Source: Knufia peltigerae
Lineage: Eukaryota; Ascomycota; Eurotiomycetes; Chaetothyriales; Trichomeriaceae
Length of the DNA: 64,000 nt
Direction of reading: 5' to 3'
Assembly (NCBI GenBank): GCA_030247855.1
Contig: JAPDRN010000058.1
Span: 124,001-188,000 of the forward strand
Position 1 is the stretch's first letter. The number at the start of each line of letters is the position of its first letter. This document shows, piece after piece, positions 41,699 through 52,766 of the stretch. The notes below the pieces were generated by a model. The model ran no database searches. It was not told where the DNA came from and saw only the letters and a list, made by a program, of their open reading frames with translations. A program made the translations under genes and the position numbers.

Positions 41699-43740
41699 CT
41701 ACCTTCTGCCCATGTAGCTGCGATAAAATTCCTGCACAGCCGTGCCGCTACCTTGACCCATAGAACCATTCAGGTACCCAAGATTACCAGCCGTCTTCTG
41801 TGCTGCAGCCACTTTTTGTTGCAGAGCAGCTGTGCCCTGATCAATGGTCTGTAGTTGCATAAGATGCGAGTTGAGGATTTTGACGATCTGGGTAATCTGC
41901 AAATAATCAGTCTTGTAGCACGATAGTTACCATAAGATATGCTTACTGGCTCGTCTGCCTTGCCATTCTTACTCAGACTTGCATTAGCAGCATTGACTTC
42001 CTCAACCATACTGCCCAAGTCGCGTTCCATTTCATCCAGTTTCTCTCCGAGTCTTTCTGCCAACTTGTAAGTCCGCTCCCTCTCCTGATCTGGCCCTCCT
42101 AGTTCGGTCTGAGTTGCACTGTCTTTTGCAAGCATCTCATCAATGTCAGTCTCGTATTTGGTCAGCCAGCTCTCGAGTTCGCTCTGCTGATTCTCAACCG
42201 CTGCAAGTTGCATGTCGACGCTCATGGTTTGTCTCTCGCATGTTCTTGTCCGGACATAGAGCTTGTCGATCTTGGAAGAGTTATCCACAATGATCTGGTC
42301 CCAACGAGCAATAGTCTCGGCCTGATCCTTGAACTCTTTGGAATATCGAGACATGTCAGTTGCCCATCGCGTTAGCACTTCGTCCATTGTTTTATTGCGT
42401 AACCGAGACTGAGCTGGAGGAGGGGGACCTGTGGTGGATGTCTGAGCTCCAATGGTGCTCTGTCCGAGCGCTTGCGTGGTGCCAGCCCCCGGGGCAGCAG
42501 TGGCCGTGGTAGGAGCAGGCTGAGCAGCTGAAGTAGTGCTAGCTGGGCCAAATGAGAATGGGGACGCAGCCGGGGCAGCAGTTGTTGTAGGTTGAGAGGT
42601 TGCCGTAGTTGTGGCGGGCCCGAATGAAAAGCCTTTTGCAGCCGGTGCAGATGTCGCCGTGGTGCCAGTCGTAGTTGCGGCAGCCGTCGAAGCAGCTGGA
42701 GTAGAGTTACCTGCGCCGAGGTTGAGCCCACCAAACAGTGGTTTAGATGTTGGAGCAGAAGTCGCCTGTGCTGGCGCAGCAGAAGCCTGTGTCGAAGATG
42801 GACCGAAAGAAAATGCTGGTTTTGTTGCGGGCGCTGTTTCAGTTGTTGCTGCTGGCGCTGCTGGCTTGGGGAAAAGGCTTGTGCTGCTATCTTTGGCAGG
42901 AGCCGCGCCGAACAATGAGGGTGTAGTCCCCGGGGCGGCTGGCTGCGATGTTGCAGGTGTAGTTGCAGTTGATGCTGCTGCGGAGGGTCCGAAAGAGAAC
43001 GCAGGTTTAGGCGCTTCGGCGGTGGTCATTGGCGCTGGTGTAGAAGATTGAGTTGTTTCTGCTGGATTTGGAGCGCCAAAGCTGAAGCCACCAGTGGCCG
43101 GCTTGGGTCCAAATAGACCACCTGAAGGTGCTGCTGGCGCTGGTGCTGATGATCCAGAGGTAAGAGCATCGGGTTTTGTGAAATTGAATGGTGCTTTGGC
43201 TGCACCATCAGCAGGTTTCGCTCCAAACAGACCACCACCGCCAGTGCTTGCTCCGAATGTTGACCCAGAAGGGGGAGGCCCAGCAGGAGTCGTTGATGGA
43301 TTTCCGAAACTGAAAGCATTATTTGTGCCTCCGGTCGCAGGGGTTGTCGAGCCAAATAGCGAAGGCGCGCTTGTTGAGGGTGTTGATGTCTTGTCTGGTG
43401 TGCCGAACGAAAAGGTAGGTTTTGCGCTGTCACCACCTTGGGCGTCGTCAGGCTTTTTGGCGCCGAATAGACCCCCAGATGGTGGCGCACTTCCAGAACC
43501 AGCACCAAAGAGACCAGATGCGGCGGGCTTGTTGTCCGTCGATCCAGCTGCTCCGAATAGACTCGGCGCAGCTGTACCAGACGTAGGTTGCTGTCCACCA
43601 AAATTGAACCCTGTTGTATTGGTGCCTGATGTACCACTGCCAAAGAGTCCACCACCACTCGCAGGCTGATTTGCTGTTCCAAACAATGATTGACCACTTC
43701 CTCCCCCAGATGAGGCGGGAGGGTTGAAGTTGAAAGCCAT
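41699..43740 (-). CDS. nsp1: Nucleoporin Nsp1 (FG-repeat, Nup62 homologue)
   Basis: Two minus-strand exons, 41947-43740 and 41699-41896, separated by a 50-nt intron, encode 663 residues. I start at the ATG at 43740 (MAFNFNPPASSGGG), not at an upstream in-frame ATG. Residues 1 to about 440 are an FG-repeat region with SLFG, GLFG, FSFG and FNF motifs separated by Ala/Thr/Pro/Gly spacers, the permeability barrier of the pore. From about 455 the sequence switches to the Nsp1 coiled-coil domain (KTMDEVLTRWATDMSRYSKEF, ... ELESWLTKYETDIDEML), which assembles with Nup57 and Nup49 in the central channel and with Nup82. The second exon completes the coiled coil and ends YRSYMGRR. Length is shorter than yeast Nsp1 because of fewer repeats. 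Confidence 0.96.
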
Positions 43741-44159
43741 TTCGGAAAGTTGCCAATGGAGGAGGTATTTCAACGACGATGAGAGGTTTCGCAGGTTATC
43801 ATCGCCGGTCGGAAAGGAATGGTAGGGAAGATTACAGGCTTTGATGGTCTGAGTATTAGCCGTGAATTGTTGGCAATGACTTCCAGCTTGACAAAAGGAA
43901 GGCTATCTAGTGTAGAAGTTGTAGTGTCAATGGAAATACTGTGGACGCGTTTGGGCGCGGAGACAAAAAGTCGAACTGCCAGGTACAATATACGGAGTAC
44001 GGAGTAGCGCAGTCTGCAGTGCCCCAAACGTGGAATGCGAAAGCGAGACACAACTGCCCTTCGCCCAACGACCTCCGCTCACTCATCTTCTCACTCTTGT
44101 CGGCCTCTCCACGCCCTCGACCTCAAAGCGATCCAAACATTGCACACAGTGCGTCTACA
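43741..44159. promoter_or_regulatory. Divergent promoter region with overlapping TACGGAGTA copies
   Basis: 419 bp between the Nsp1 start and the Laa2-like start. Two overlapping exact TACGGAGTA copies lie at 43991-44006, about 155-170 bp before the ATG at 44160. Confidence 0.5.
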
Positions 44160-45971
44160 ATGTCTGGATCGCATTCAAGATCACTGTCAAGAACAAGTTT
44201 GGAGGTACCCAGAAAGAGTATTGAATTAGTCGATCCCGGTGCACATGAACGTAAGACGAGGCCACCACAATCTCTTCTAAACCCGGGCTGACTGGTAATC
44301 GCAGTATCCTCCGAAGGGGAAGAAGACCACTTCTCTGACGCCTCGGAAGGCCAAAAACGATCAAGACCAGTAACTCCTGCCTCGCCCATACCGAGAACTC
44401 GCATAGAGAAAGTCGATGACGAGCCAAGTTACGGCGAGGTCCCAGGAACTCCTGCGTATGACAAGCGAGCCAAAGATGCGGTACCTGATGAGGTAGAGAT
44501 ACTCTCACCAGCAAGAAGTCGGCGTGTTTCTATTGAGCCTCCCACCACACCTGGGGGCACTCTCATACCACGGACCGTGGTTGAGAAGGTCGACCCCGAA
44601 TCCGCTAGTTATGGCGAGGTCCCGGGTACTCCAGCATATCAACAAAGGCAGATGGATGCTGCACCAGACATTATTCTGAAGACACCTGACCCAACCAAGA
44701 GACGGCCGGCCGAAGATGATACGAACAGAGAAGGACCTCCTTCCAATGTTTCGGTGCCTGAGACTATCATCTCTAGGGTAGATTCCGAGCCTGTACATGG
44801 CGAGGTACCTGGGACAGAGGCATACAAAAAGCGAGCCCTTGATGCTGCACCCGATCTTATGGAAAAGAAGAGTGATGAATCAGGTAATTTCTAGTGTCTG
44901 AATGTAGCTTAGAAGGGCCATTGACCTGTTTCAGGGTCACCATCAAAGGATAGCCCCTTGAAGCACTCCAGACGCAGATCTACACTTCAAAATAACAGTA
45001 ATGATAGTAATGATTTCGGAGACGACTTTGATGACTTTGAAGAAGGTGGACAGGCAGGAGCTGATGACGACTTTGGGGACTTCGATGATGAGTTCCAGGA
45101 ACCTGAAGTTGAAGCTGAAGATGCTACGGCATCGCCTGTATCTACCTCTCAACCCAATCAAATACCTGCACAACCCTTTGTGAGTTTTGTTCTTTCTACA
45201 TTGCGCTCACAACCTAGCTGATGACACGCCCCAATGCTACAGCCCTTAATCGATTTCGACAAGCTCTCCTCTGTTCCAGAGCTATTCGCCGTCACCCAAG
45301 CGCACTTGGATGCCATGTTTCCCTCATCTACAGCCGAAAAACTCTCATTTATCACCCGACAAGAACCTATTCCCGACGACTCACCTATTTTCCCCTCCGA
45401 CAGGTCACGCTCCCTTTGGAAACAACTCATCACACCTCCTCCACTTCAGTCACCCAATTGGACACAGTCAAGGATACGACGTCTCTTCTTAGTCAGCCTT
45501 GGTGTTCCTGTCGACCTAGACGAAATCCTTCCACCCTCGAAGCAGAAGAAGCTCATTCTTCCCGATATTAACCTCGAACCCTCATCGCGACAATCAGAAT
45601 CAGACAGAACCCTAGGATCTGTGGCTCGACTAAAAGCTCAAGCAGCCAATGACTCTACGGGCTCAGTGGATAGTACACAATCTGGAACGACCAAGGAACG
45701 ACGGCCTAGGAGACCGAAAGGCCCGCCACCGCCTCCTGAATTAGACTTGATCGCCGTGAAGCGTCTATGTGCAACAACCGACGAGAAATTAGACGGCTTC
45801 ACAGACGATGAAATCAAGGCTCACGTAAAGGAGCTACAGGACGTTACTGAAAAGACATCGGAACTCCTGGAGTATTGGCTCAAGCGGCGGGATGGCTTGC
45901 GGAAGGAGAAAGAAGCCTTCGAAGGAGTCATTGAGAATCTCGTCAGACATGCGAGGAGAGTGAGGAAGTAG
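44160..45971 (+). CDS. Laa2/aftiphilin-like clathrin-adaptor accessory protein
   Basis: Four exons, 44160-44250, 44305-44883, 44935-45179 and 45243-45971, give 547 residues with consistent phases. Residues 30-235 contain three copies of a repeat with core GEVPGT-x-AY-x-KR spaced about 60 residues apart. Residues about 250-300 hold acidic phenylalanine motifs (FGDDFDDFEEG, DDFGDFDDEF) of the kind that bind the ear domain of the AP-1 gamma subunit and GGAs. The ordered C-terminal half (PLIDFDKLSSVPELF ... ITRQEPIPDDSPIFPSDRSRSLW ... RIRRLFLVSLGVPVDLDEILP) ends in a coiled coil. This combination matches the fungal Laa2 family, which links Laa1 to AP-1 at the trans-Golgi network. The assignment is by motif order and so moderate. 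Confidence 0.72.
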
Positions 45972-47297
45972 CCAGGAAAACTCAAACCAATCCTCCTGGA
46001 TATCTTTGCCACTGACAACCCATTCCGAAAACTCTCGACATAAACCTGCAGTTTGCAGCTGTGTAGAACCCAAACCTGCATCAAGTACAAGTCAACACAT
46101 CATTTGGACATTTCACCCAGCCCGAGGCGTTCATGGAGATGCAACTTACGAATATTTGGCCGAAGGACGGAAGTTCACTTCTACGAGCAGTGAATGATTT
46201 TGTTCCTCTCTTGATCAATTCGGTCAAATAGGCAGGTGGTCTGTTGATCACGGTGCCCCGGAAATTCATTTCCTACATGATTCTGGCCAGAGATTAAGCG
46301 CCTCCATTTGCAATGGCGTCAAAGTGAAGTCATTCATTGTAGGTGGTCTGGCTCCTCATCCACGCGAGTCAACATAACTGGAGGGCATCTTAGGACCTGC
46401 AACATTCCTCGTTTGCTGGTTTGTTGATATTGACGGAAGTATACCTCCTGAATTTCCATGTTGAGCGACCAAAAAGGAGTCTCCCTTCTGCTTTGAGTAG
46501 GAGATGGGTACGAAAACGGAAATTTCTTCTTGGTGACCTTGGTCGTCCCGCGAGTGTGAGGCAAATATATATCTTAAGTGTAGCATTCTCCAAGGCTGTG
46601 TGCACCTGATACTGTCGCGCAAGACAAAATACTGAAATTTCGTACAATGACAGTCACCTACATACTATCAACGTAATGCCGCCCATGATAGATAAATTCG
46701 CTGCAACTTCAAGCACTCGCGCTGGTCATATTGTGTTATGGTATGGAGGTTCCCCGTGTAAGTAGACTTTCGAGATAGGTAAATCCCTTGTACGGTTCCT
46801 TTATTGCTCTCTCCGTGGTTTGAGGAAAACATATAGCTATCAAAAGTCTGATTGATCAGAATAGAGGGAACTTTGTTCTGTAGAGAAGTACTGAATGCTG
46901 CTGGTTTGTCATTATGGTGAATGGATCCCGCTGAATCGTTGCCTGATCTCGTAGTCTGGGCCTTGATAGCCATTCCTAGCAATTGCGAGTTCAAATGACA
47001 ACGCCGTCTACACGATTGTTTACCAAAATACCAGAAGACAGTGAAATGACAAGGGCATAATGTCACTGATAACTTCAACAGACGGATATATTCACTGTTG
47101 AAAAATGCCATCTATCATACAGTATTCCCTCTGGCAATCTTACTCGAATTCAAGAGATCAATCCCCTCCATCATCATTATCTGATCCTCCTCTATCGTCG
47201 CAATGATCAGCTGACCACGTTCCGAAGAATTTGGATTGCAGGCCTTCAGCCGTCAGATCCAGAGATATATTCGCGACTTCAGCGAGTGATCTGAACA
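45972..47297. other. Intergenic, nothing recognised
   Basis: 1.3 kb separating two plus-strand genes. Short frames on both strands show no domain. The last 150 bp should be the promoter of the Zn2Cys6 gene. Confidence 0.6.
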
Positions 47298-49513
47298 ATG
47301 CCACCAGAAGTGCCGACACGTACGGCAAACCCATTGAAAAGACCCAGACAAGACCCAGTCTCCTGCCAGTTTTGCAGGTCTAAAAAGTTAAAATGCGATC
47401 GTCAGCAGCCTTGTTCCAACTGCGCGACCAGAGGGTTGCCTTGCAATGGCCAGGTTCAATCGCGTCGTGAGAATGTGTCGATCTCAGCTGAATCTGATAA
47501 CAATCTGTCTGTTCTGGCCAGGCTAAAAAGGCTCGAAGACATTGTCATGGGGACCCCTAAACAAGATCCACCACTTCCGAGAGACGCTCCGAGCGGGCCT
47601 CCTTCGAGGCCAAGTTCGACTCTCGCCTGTCTCTCTCCGGCTTCCGAGTATGAGGAAGCACTTCACAACTTAGAAGAGGCAGGCACCAGGGAGGTGCATT
47701 GGCCCACGGCTGGAGCCAGCGATATCGAATTCCAGATTCTGACGACCAAACAAATGGCGAATACTCCTGGTATTACCCAAGGAGTCACTACAAAGCGACC
47801 CAACTATCAAACTCCCCTGAAGTCGGTCATGCTCCCCCCGAAGGATGAAGCTAGCATGCTCCTGGACTATTATGTCAAACATGTAGACGAACTTCAACAT
47901 GTTCTCTTCGTGCCTCATTTACGCACTGTTATGGAGAAGCTCTATGCAAATCTGCATCAACGGCTGTCCATCGCCTACGGACAACTTGCCCTTCTCCTGA
48001 CTGTTTTCGCGAGCTCAGCAGCCATGTTCTCCCACTTCTCTTGTGACAGAATCGCTCAGTTTCCACCATCTAGCGCAGCCCATGCCTCATTAGTATGGGC
48101 GAACTCGGCTCTAGAGGTCATGGAATTCTCTCGACGTACGGCGGCTGGCGGGCTGGAAGAAATTCAAGCGGCTATTCTTATGGCCTTTCTGCTTTATCAT
48201 GTCGAGGGATTTTCTGCGAGATCACGTCGTTTGTTTGCAGGTGCCATCTCGACTGCGCGCGACATGGGCCTGCATAAACTCGACGCTACCCCTAGCCAGT
48301 CGTCAAACTCGCCCAAAGCGGCTGATCCTGTTGACATTGAGATTCAGCGCCGTGTCTGGTGGCATGTTGTCGCTACTGATTGGTAAGTGCATATATCCAC
48401 TTGTTTGGAAGCGCCGAATTTTAATGTTGTGATAGGCTTTTAGGTCTCAGTGGAGGGCCTCAAGAAGGCACGTATTTTATCCAGCCCAGGCACTTTAGGG
48501 TCAATATGCCGCTCAATATCAATGACAGCGATCTTATGTATCGCCGTCCTCTAGTTGAACGACCCTCATCGGAGCCAACGACCATGTCATACTACATACA
48601 GCGTATAAAACTTGCTGACATATGCCGTTGCGTTGTCGATGTCATGCCCATGTTCAATGTGTCTTTGACGAGCCTGGATTACCAGCAAATCATTGAACTA
48701 GATGGCAAGTTTGAAGCATTCTTGGACGACCTACCCATTTTCTTCAAAATCGACGACAAAAGCCGACGTGAAACAGAGGGAATCATGCGCGACAATCCAA
48801 ACATCAATATCCAGCGCTACGCCCTTGGGATGATAGCCCGGACTCGACGTTGCAAATTACATCAACCTTTCCTCATACGCCGTTCAGTCGAGAGTCACTA
48901 CACATATTCGCGCGAGATATCACTCTCCTCGGCGAGGTGTGTCATTCATCTCAAAAGACTGGTCGAGAAGGAGTTCGACTCCGTCTTGCTTGCTAACGTC
49001 AAGATGACTGGAGTAGTCTACCATGTCTTCATGGCGACTATTGTATTGGTCATGGACCTGTGTTTCAACAAAAATGAAGGTGACGATGACAAACGAAAAG
49101 CTGAGGTCAGAGAAGCCTGCGCAATTCTGGAGGAGGCTGCAGGCCAGTCGAGTCTGGCAAGGGAGTTTCTTAACTCTCTCATGGACATCTTGCGCAAGCA
49201 CAAGGTTCATCTGCACCACTTACCCCCAGAAGCAGCCTCAAAAACCGAGATCAAACAACCCGATGCGCAGAACGCACCCGGGTTAGCAGCTCCCGATGTT
49301 GAGCTACTACAGAATTTCTTTCCAGCACAGGACACAGGACGTAATTATTTGTCTGATTTTGATGCTATTTGGACGGACTACGTCGAACTGGGGCCAAACA
49401 TGGATATGCCAGAATGGGATAATCTGTTTGCTGACCTCGATTCGAGATTTACGGTCTCTGAAACCGTAACACAGGGTCGAGACCCGTCGCATAAGGTGCC
49501 CCGTATGGGATGA
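47298..49513 (+). CDS. Zn2Cys6 fungal-specific transcription factor
   Basis: Exons 47298-48382 and 48436-49513 encode 720 residues. Residues about 23-50 are a Zn2Cys6 cluster (CQFCRSKKLKCDRQQPCSNCATRGLPC), with all six cysteines at standard spacing. A coiled-coil dimerisation segment follows (LARLKRLEDIVMG). Residues about 200-520 are the fungal-specific transcription factor domain: DEASMLLDYYVKHVDELQHVLFVPHL, LLYHVEGFSARSRRLFAGAISTARDMGLHKLD, RRVWWHVVATDW and, after the intron, LLGLSGGPQEGTYFIQPRHF. Such activators bind CGG half-sites and control metabolic or transport genes. No biosynthetic or transporter gene adjoins it, so I cannot infer its target. Confidence 0.93.
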
Positions 49514-49970
49514 TGATCTACAAAGGGAAATTTTTGTGAATAGAGTACATATTACGATCTCACCACCATCAGAACTAGCTATTTTACTCAATCGCTACTA
49601 ATACATGAGTGTACCTAAAGTGCCAGTGTTTCTATGCTCAGCCTTGTCAGCCTTGCCTTTGCCAGCCTTGAATGGTTTCCCGCAGGACCTGTAAAGCGGC
49701 AGGGTAATGCTTGGCGCGCCAGGCTGGCTTCTGATTCGCAATCATGTCGTGAGGCTCTGGCGAATGCGTAGGTCGATTGTGTAAGTTGTTTACAAAGAAC
49801 ACTCCGATTCACAGTCAACCACAAATCGTCACCCTGTCAGTCGAAGATTGACTTTGCGCTGGCCAGTACTTCATCAAATCCGCTGTTGAAAACACACCCT
49901 TTTTCGTCGACATCTCTTCTCACGCCCCCATCATCTACCCGTTTACGCCATCCAGAGAACAACCCTCACC
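49514..49970. promoter_or_regulatory. Intergenic, promoter of Rpn12 gene
   Basis: 457 bp between tandem plus-strand genes. A short repeat of CAGCCTTG (CAGCCTTGTCAGCCTTGCC...CCAGCCTTG) occurs at 49638-49672. No confident proteasome-associated control element seen. Confidence 0.4.
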
Positions 49971-50861
49971 ATGCCTGCAGCTCCAGGCCATAACACATCT
50001 CTTGACCCGATCCTGCACTCTCTCCAGCAGTCGTTAAGCCATGGTGACCCTTCACAAGCCCAGTCACTACTCCAGAAAGCGAAGTTGGCTCTCCTGCAAC
50101 AGAACGCACTGATACCCTCCCAGCAGACGGCCGTTTCGACCCTAGCGACAGCTCGCTCCATACTCGAGGCCGGTGCTCTCCTGTCGATACGCTCGCGAGA
50201 CCCTGACTCCTTCATCCGATACTACTCACAACTCCAGCCGTTCTACGACTTCCCCGGCCTTCAATCTAGCCCTTCCCAAAGCAGGTCCAAAATCACCGGA
50301 CTTTACCTGCTTCTACTGTTAAGTCAAGGTGACTATGCCGGGTTCCATACCCTCCTCGAGTCCTTGATTGTGGCGGAAGACCCCAACGATGCATCGAGGG
50401 TGGAAGAAGACCAATACATCAAATACCCAATCGAACTGGAACGAAGTCTCATGGAGGGCAGCTATGATCAGGTGTGGAGGAAAACAAACGGCCGAGATGT
50501 GCCCGGAGAGGAGTTTGCCCTGTTTTCTGACGTGAGTAGAAGCCACATGCATGTCGTCTTGTGTGATATATCTGACAACCCCCCCCGAAAATAGATCTTG
50601 ATCAACACCATCCGACTCGAGATTGCCTCCTGTGCTGCTCGGTCATATCCCTCGCTCCCTATTGCTTCGGCCAAGAACCTCCTCTTCCTCGATTCCGAAG
50701 GTGCGGTCATGGACTTTGCGAGTGAACAGGGCTGGAGTCTGGAAGAAGGTCGGATATACTTCCCTGGGTTGGAGGATGCAAAGAAGGAGGAAGATGGAGA
50801 CCAGAAGGAAGTGATCAATCACATGGTCGGATATGCTCGCGAATTAGAGATGATTGTCTAG
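49971..50861 (+). CDS. rpn12: 26S proteasome lid subunit Rpn12
   Basis: Exons 49971-50531 and 50595-50861, joined in phase 0, encode 275 residues. The N-terminal half is helical solenoid (SQAQSLLQKAKLALLQ, RSILEAGALLSIR, DPDSFIRYYSQLQPFYDF), followed by GLYLLLLLSQGDYAGFHTLLE and the PCI domain (KYPIELERSLMEGSYDQVWR, ILINTIRLEIASCAARSYPSL, AKNLLFL). The C-terminus keeps the winged-helix strand and final helix (GRIYFPGLEDA ... YARELEMIV). Rpn12/PSMD8 is the last lid subunit to join and its C-terminal helix triggers docking on the base. Length matches the family. Confidence 0.95.
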
Positions 50862-51152
50862 ACCTGGAATGTTGTTTTGCCATCGATCAAAAGGCATGCA
50901 ATATTTTGTACTCATAGAGCGCGCGGAAAGCTACTAGGAACAAGGCGAAACAGCATGCGCATACACAAATAAGGCATTTTGATGGCACTTTTTTGGCCGA
51001 CTGTCCGATCGCCTTTTTCTCCAAAACATTCTATTACCACAATTATGAGTTGATGATTCCAACAACTGTCTATCTAGCGTGCGAATGTTGCGCCCTTGTG
51101 AATGTACATCTTCAATCATGCCCGTTGTGACCGTAACGGCGGGTACGTTTAC

Positions 51153-52766
51153 TCAACTTTGAACATTGGCCAATCCCCGAGCTTGGGAGTGCTGTGCCTT
51201 GAAATGGTCGACAAACCTCCAGGTGCAAATCTTCATGTCATAGAAGCTGGTGCTGACGATCGTATATGAAGGTGCCGTGTGTTCGGCGATTGAACTTGGC
51301 CCGTCGTCCTCGGTCATCGGTTCGAGAATTGCATCGCAGCAGTAGACCATGCTCTCATGTCCGGCTCGGAATGTCGTCAGAACCTCTATCGTCCACGTCT
51401 CAGAGGCGTTTGGAGTGTACGTCAATCGGAGGACGGCGGCGCCTCCATGCATCAACGATACCAGGATCAGGGTATGGTACTGTAGATGCTGCTGCTGGTT
51501 GCTTCCCCTAGCGAGGGTGGTGTACTGGTCTAGCACCTTCAGTCTCCAAACGCCACCTCCGAGACTTGTTTCCGTGACGAACATGGCACGACGCGTGGCA
51601 GGATCGATCTCGAAAACTCGAAGGCGCTCGTCGTAGCTTCCCGTGACCAAGGGGATGAAGGCGCGGTGTTGCGACGAAGGGTCGGCCTTGCTGATCAACG
51701 TCGTAAGAAGGGGAAGAGGGAGGATGGCCACGACGCCGGCCGTGTGATTCCGTCTGTCCTTCCACAGCTGCATCGCAGTGAGTTCGTCGGTATCCGATGG
51801 TGAGATTGATGCCGACGTCTGCTCGGGCATTACACCGGGTGGCAAGTTCATTGCCGATGCGATAAGCGCACTATCATCCCCTCCACTCAAGATCATGTGT
51901 GTCACGGTGCCTTTGATCGTGTCTTGTGAGTTTGGTAGCACGAAACTCGCCACCGTCCAGGCCTCGAGTTCGTGCTTGTGTATGTCGGTGATCGAAGCCG
52001 GGGGGAACTCCAGATCCTGGCCCACACGCTGGTCATATAGATCCTTGATGCGCGGAACGGAAGTGCGGACCAATTTGGTCTCGCCGAACGATGTCACCGC
52101 CGCGAAGCAAATATCTTGAACATCACTTATGCCGAGTACGCCCTTTGTGTGGACGCCGGGAAACCAAGTGAACTGCGTGACCAGGGGTGCCAGACCGTGC
52201 TCGTCGAGGTCAGATACGATCACGCTGCCAAGTGGAAGCAGTTTGGTGATGACACGCCTACCGAGAACATCCCCGTGTTTGATGAAGCGGAAGAGGTGAA
52301 CTTTGCCGGTCGAGGTTGCGGCGCCAAAGAGCGTGCCATCGGAGGGATGGAAGTGAATGTCTACTATTGCCTCTGGAAACGCCATGCGATCGAGATGCGG
52401 TGGAAGCATGCCGGCATATCTGGGACGGAAGTCGGAAGCCACCATGAGAACCTGAATGCTGCCTTGTCGTGTCTGGGAAGGATACGACCGTGGCGCGTCG
52501 GGCTTGAGGAGCGAATAGGTCCCTATGATCATGTACTCCGGGTTGGTAGGGCAGATGGCCACAGTGTCGATTTCTTGGTCGGCCGTGCGGGTCGTGTAGG
52601 GAATTTCTGGTGACGACGATGACATTTTGTCGAGGAATGCAGCAGTACGGGGAAGATGCGAACGAGTGAGGGTGTACTGCTGCTGATCTCGTCGCGAGCG
52701 ATGGTGCCGTTCAAGATTGCTCCGGGCGGCCTGCATAAGGTCGTTTAGAGAGCGTCGTGGAGGCAT
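51153..52766 (-). CDS. dph7: Diphthine methyl ester hydrolase Dph7 (WD-repeat)
   Basis: An intronless protein of 537 residues if started at the ATG at 52766 (MPPRRSLNDLM); an in-frame ATG at 52823 would add 19 residues with a Leu/Ser stretch that looks like leader. WD40-type blades are visible: TVAICPTNPEYMIIGTY, IVDIHFHPSDGTLFGAATSTGKVHLFRF, LVTGSYDERLRVFEID, GGGVWRLKVL and, at the end, YTIVSTSFYDMKICTWRF. The YDERLRxFE and GGGVWRxK signatures are characteristic of Dph7, the cytosolic enzyme that demethylates diphthine methyl ester on eEF2 before amidation by Dph6. Family members are usually 340-520 residues, so this one is long because of linkers. Confidence 0.88.
   Translation of the reverse strand: MPPRRSLNDLMQAARSNLERHHRSRRDQQQYTLTRSHLPRTAAFLDKMSSSSPEIPYTTRTADQEIDTVAICPTNPEYMIIGTYSLLKPDAPRSYPSQTRQGSIQVLMVASDFRPRYAGMLPPHLDRMAFPEAIVDIHFHPSDGTLFGAATSTGKVHLFRFIKHGDVLGRRVITKLLPLGSVIVSDLDEHGLAPLVTQFTWFPGVHTKGVLGISDVQDICFAAVTSFGETKLVRTSVPRIKDLYDQRVGQDLEFPPASITDIHKHELEAWTVASFVLPNSQDTIKGTVTHMILSGGDDSALIASAMNLPPGVMPEQTSASISPSDTDELTAMQLWKDRRNHTAGVVAILPLPLLTTLISKADPSSQHRAFIPLVTGSYDERLRVFEIDPATRRAMFVTETSLGGGVWRLKVLDQYTTLARGSNQQQHLQYHTLILVSLMHGGAAVLRLTYTPNASETWTIEVLTTFRAGHESMVYCCDAILEPMTEDDGPSSIAEHTAPSYTIVSTSFYDMKICTWRFVDHFKAQHSQARGLANVQS

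Noticed and set aside
42611..43669. Plus-strand Gly/Pro/Ala-rich frames of 146 and 191 codons
   Set aside because: They are antisense shadows of the FG-repeat region of Nsp1.
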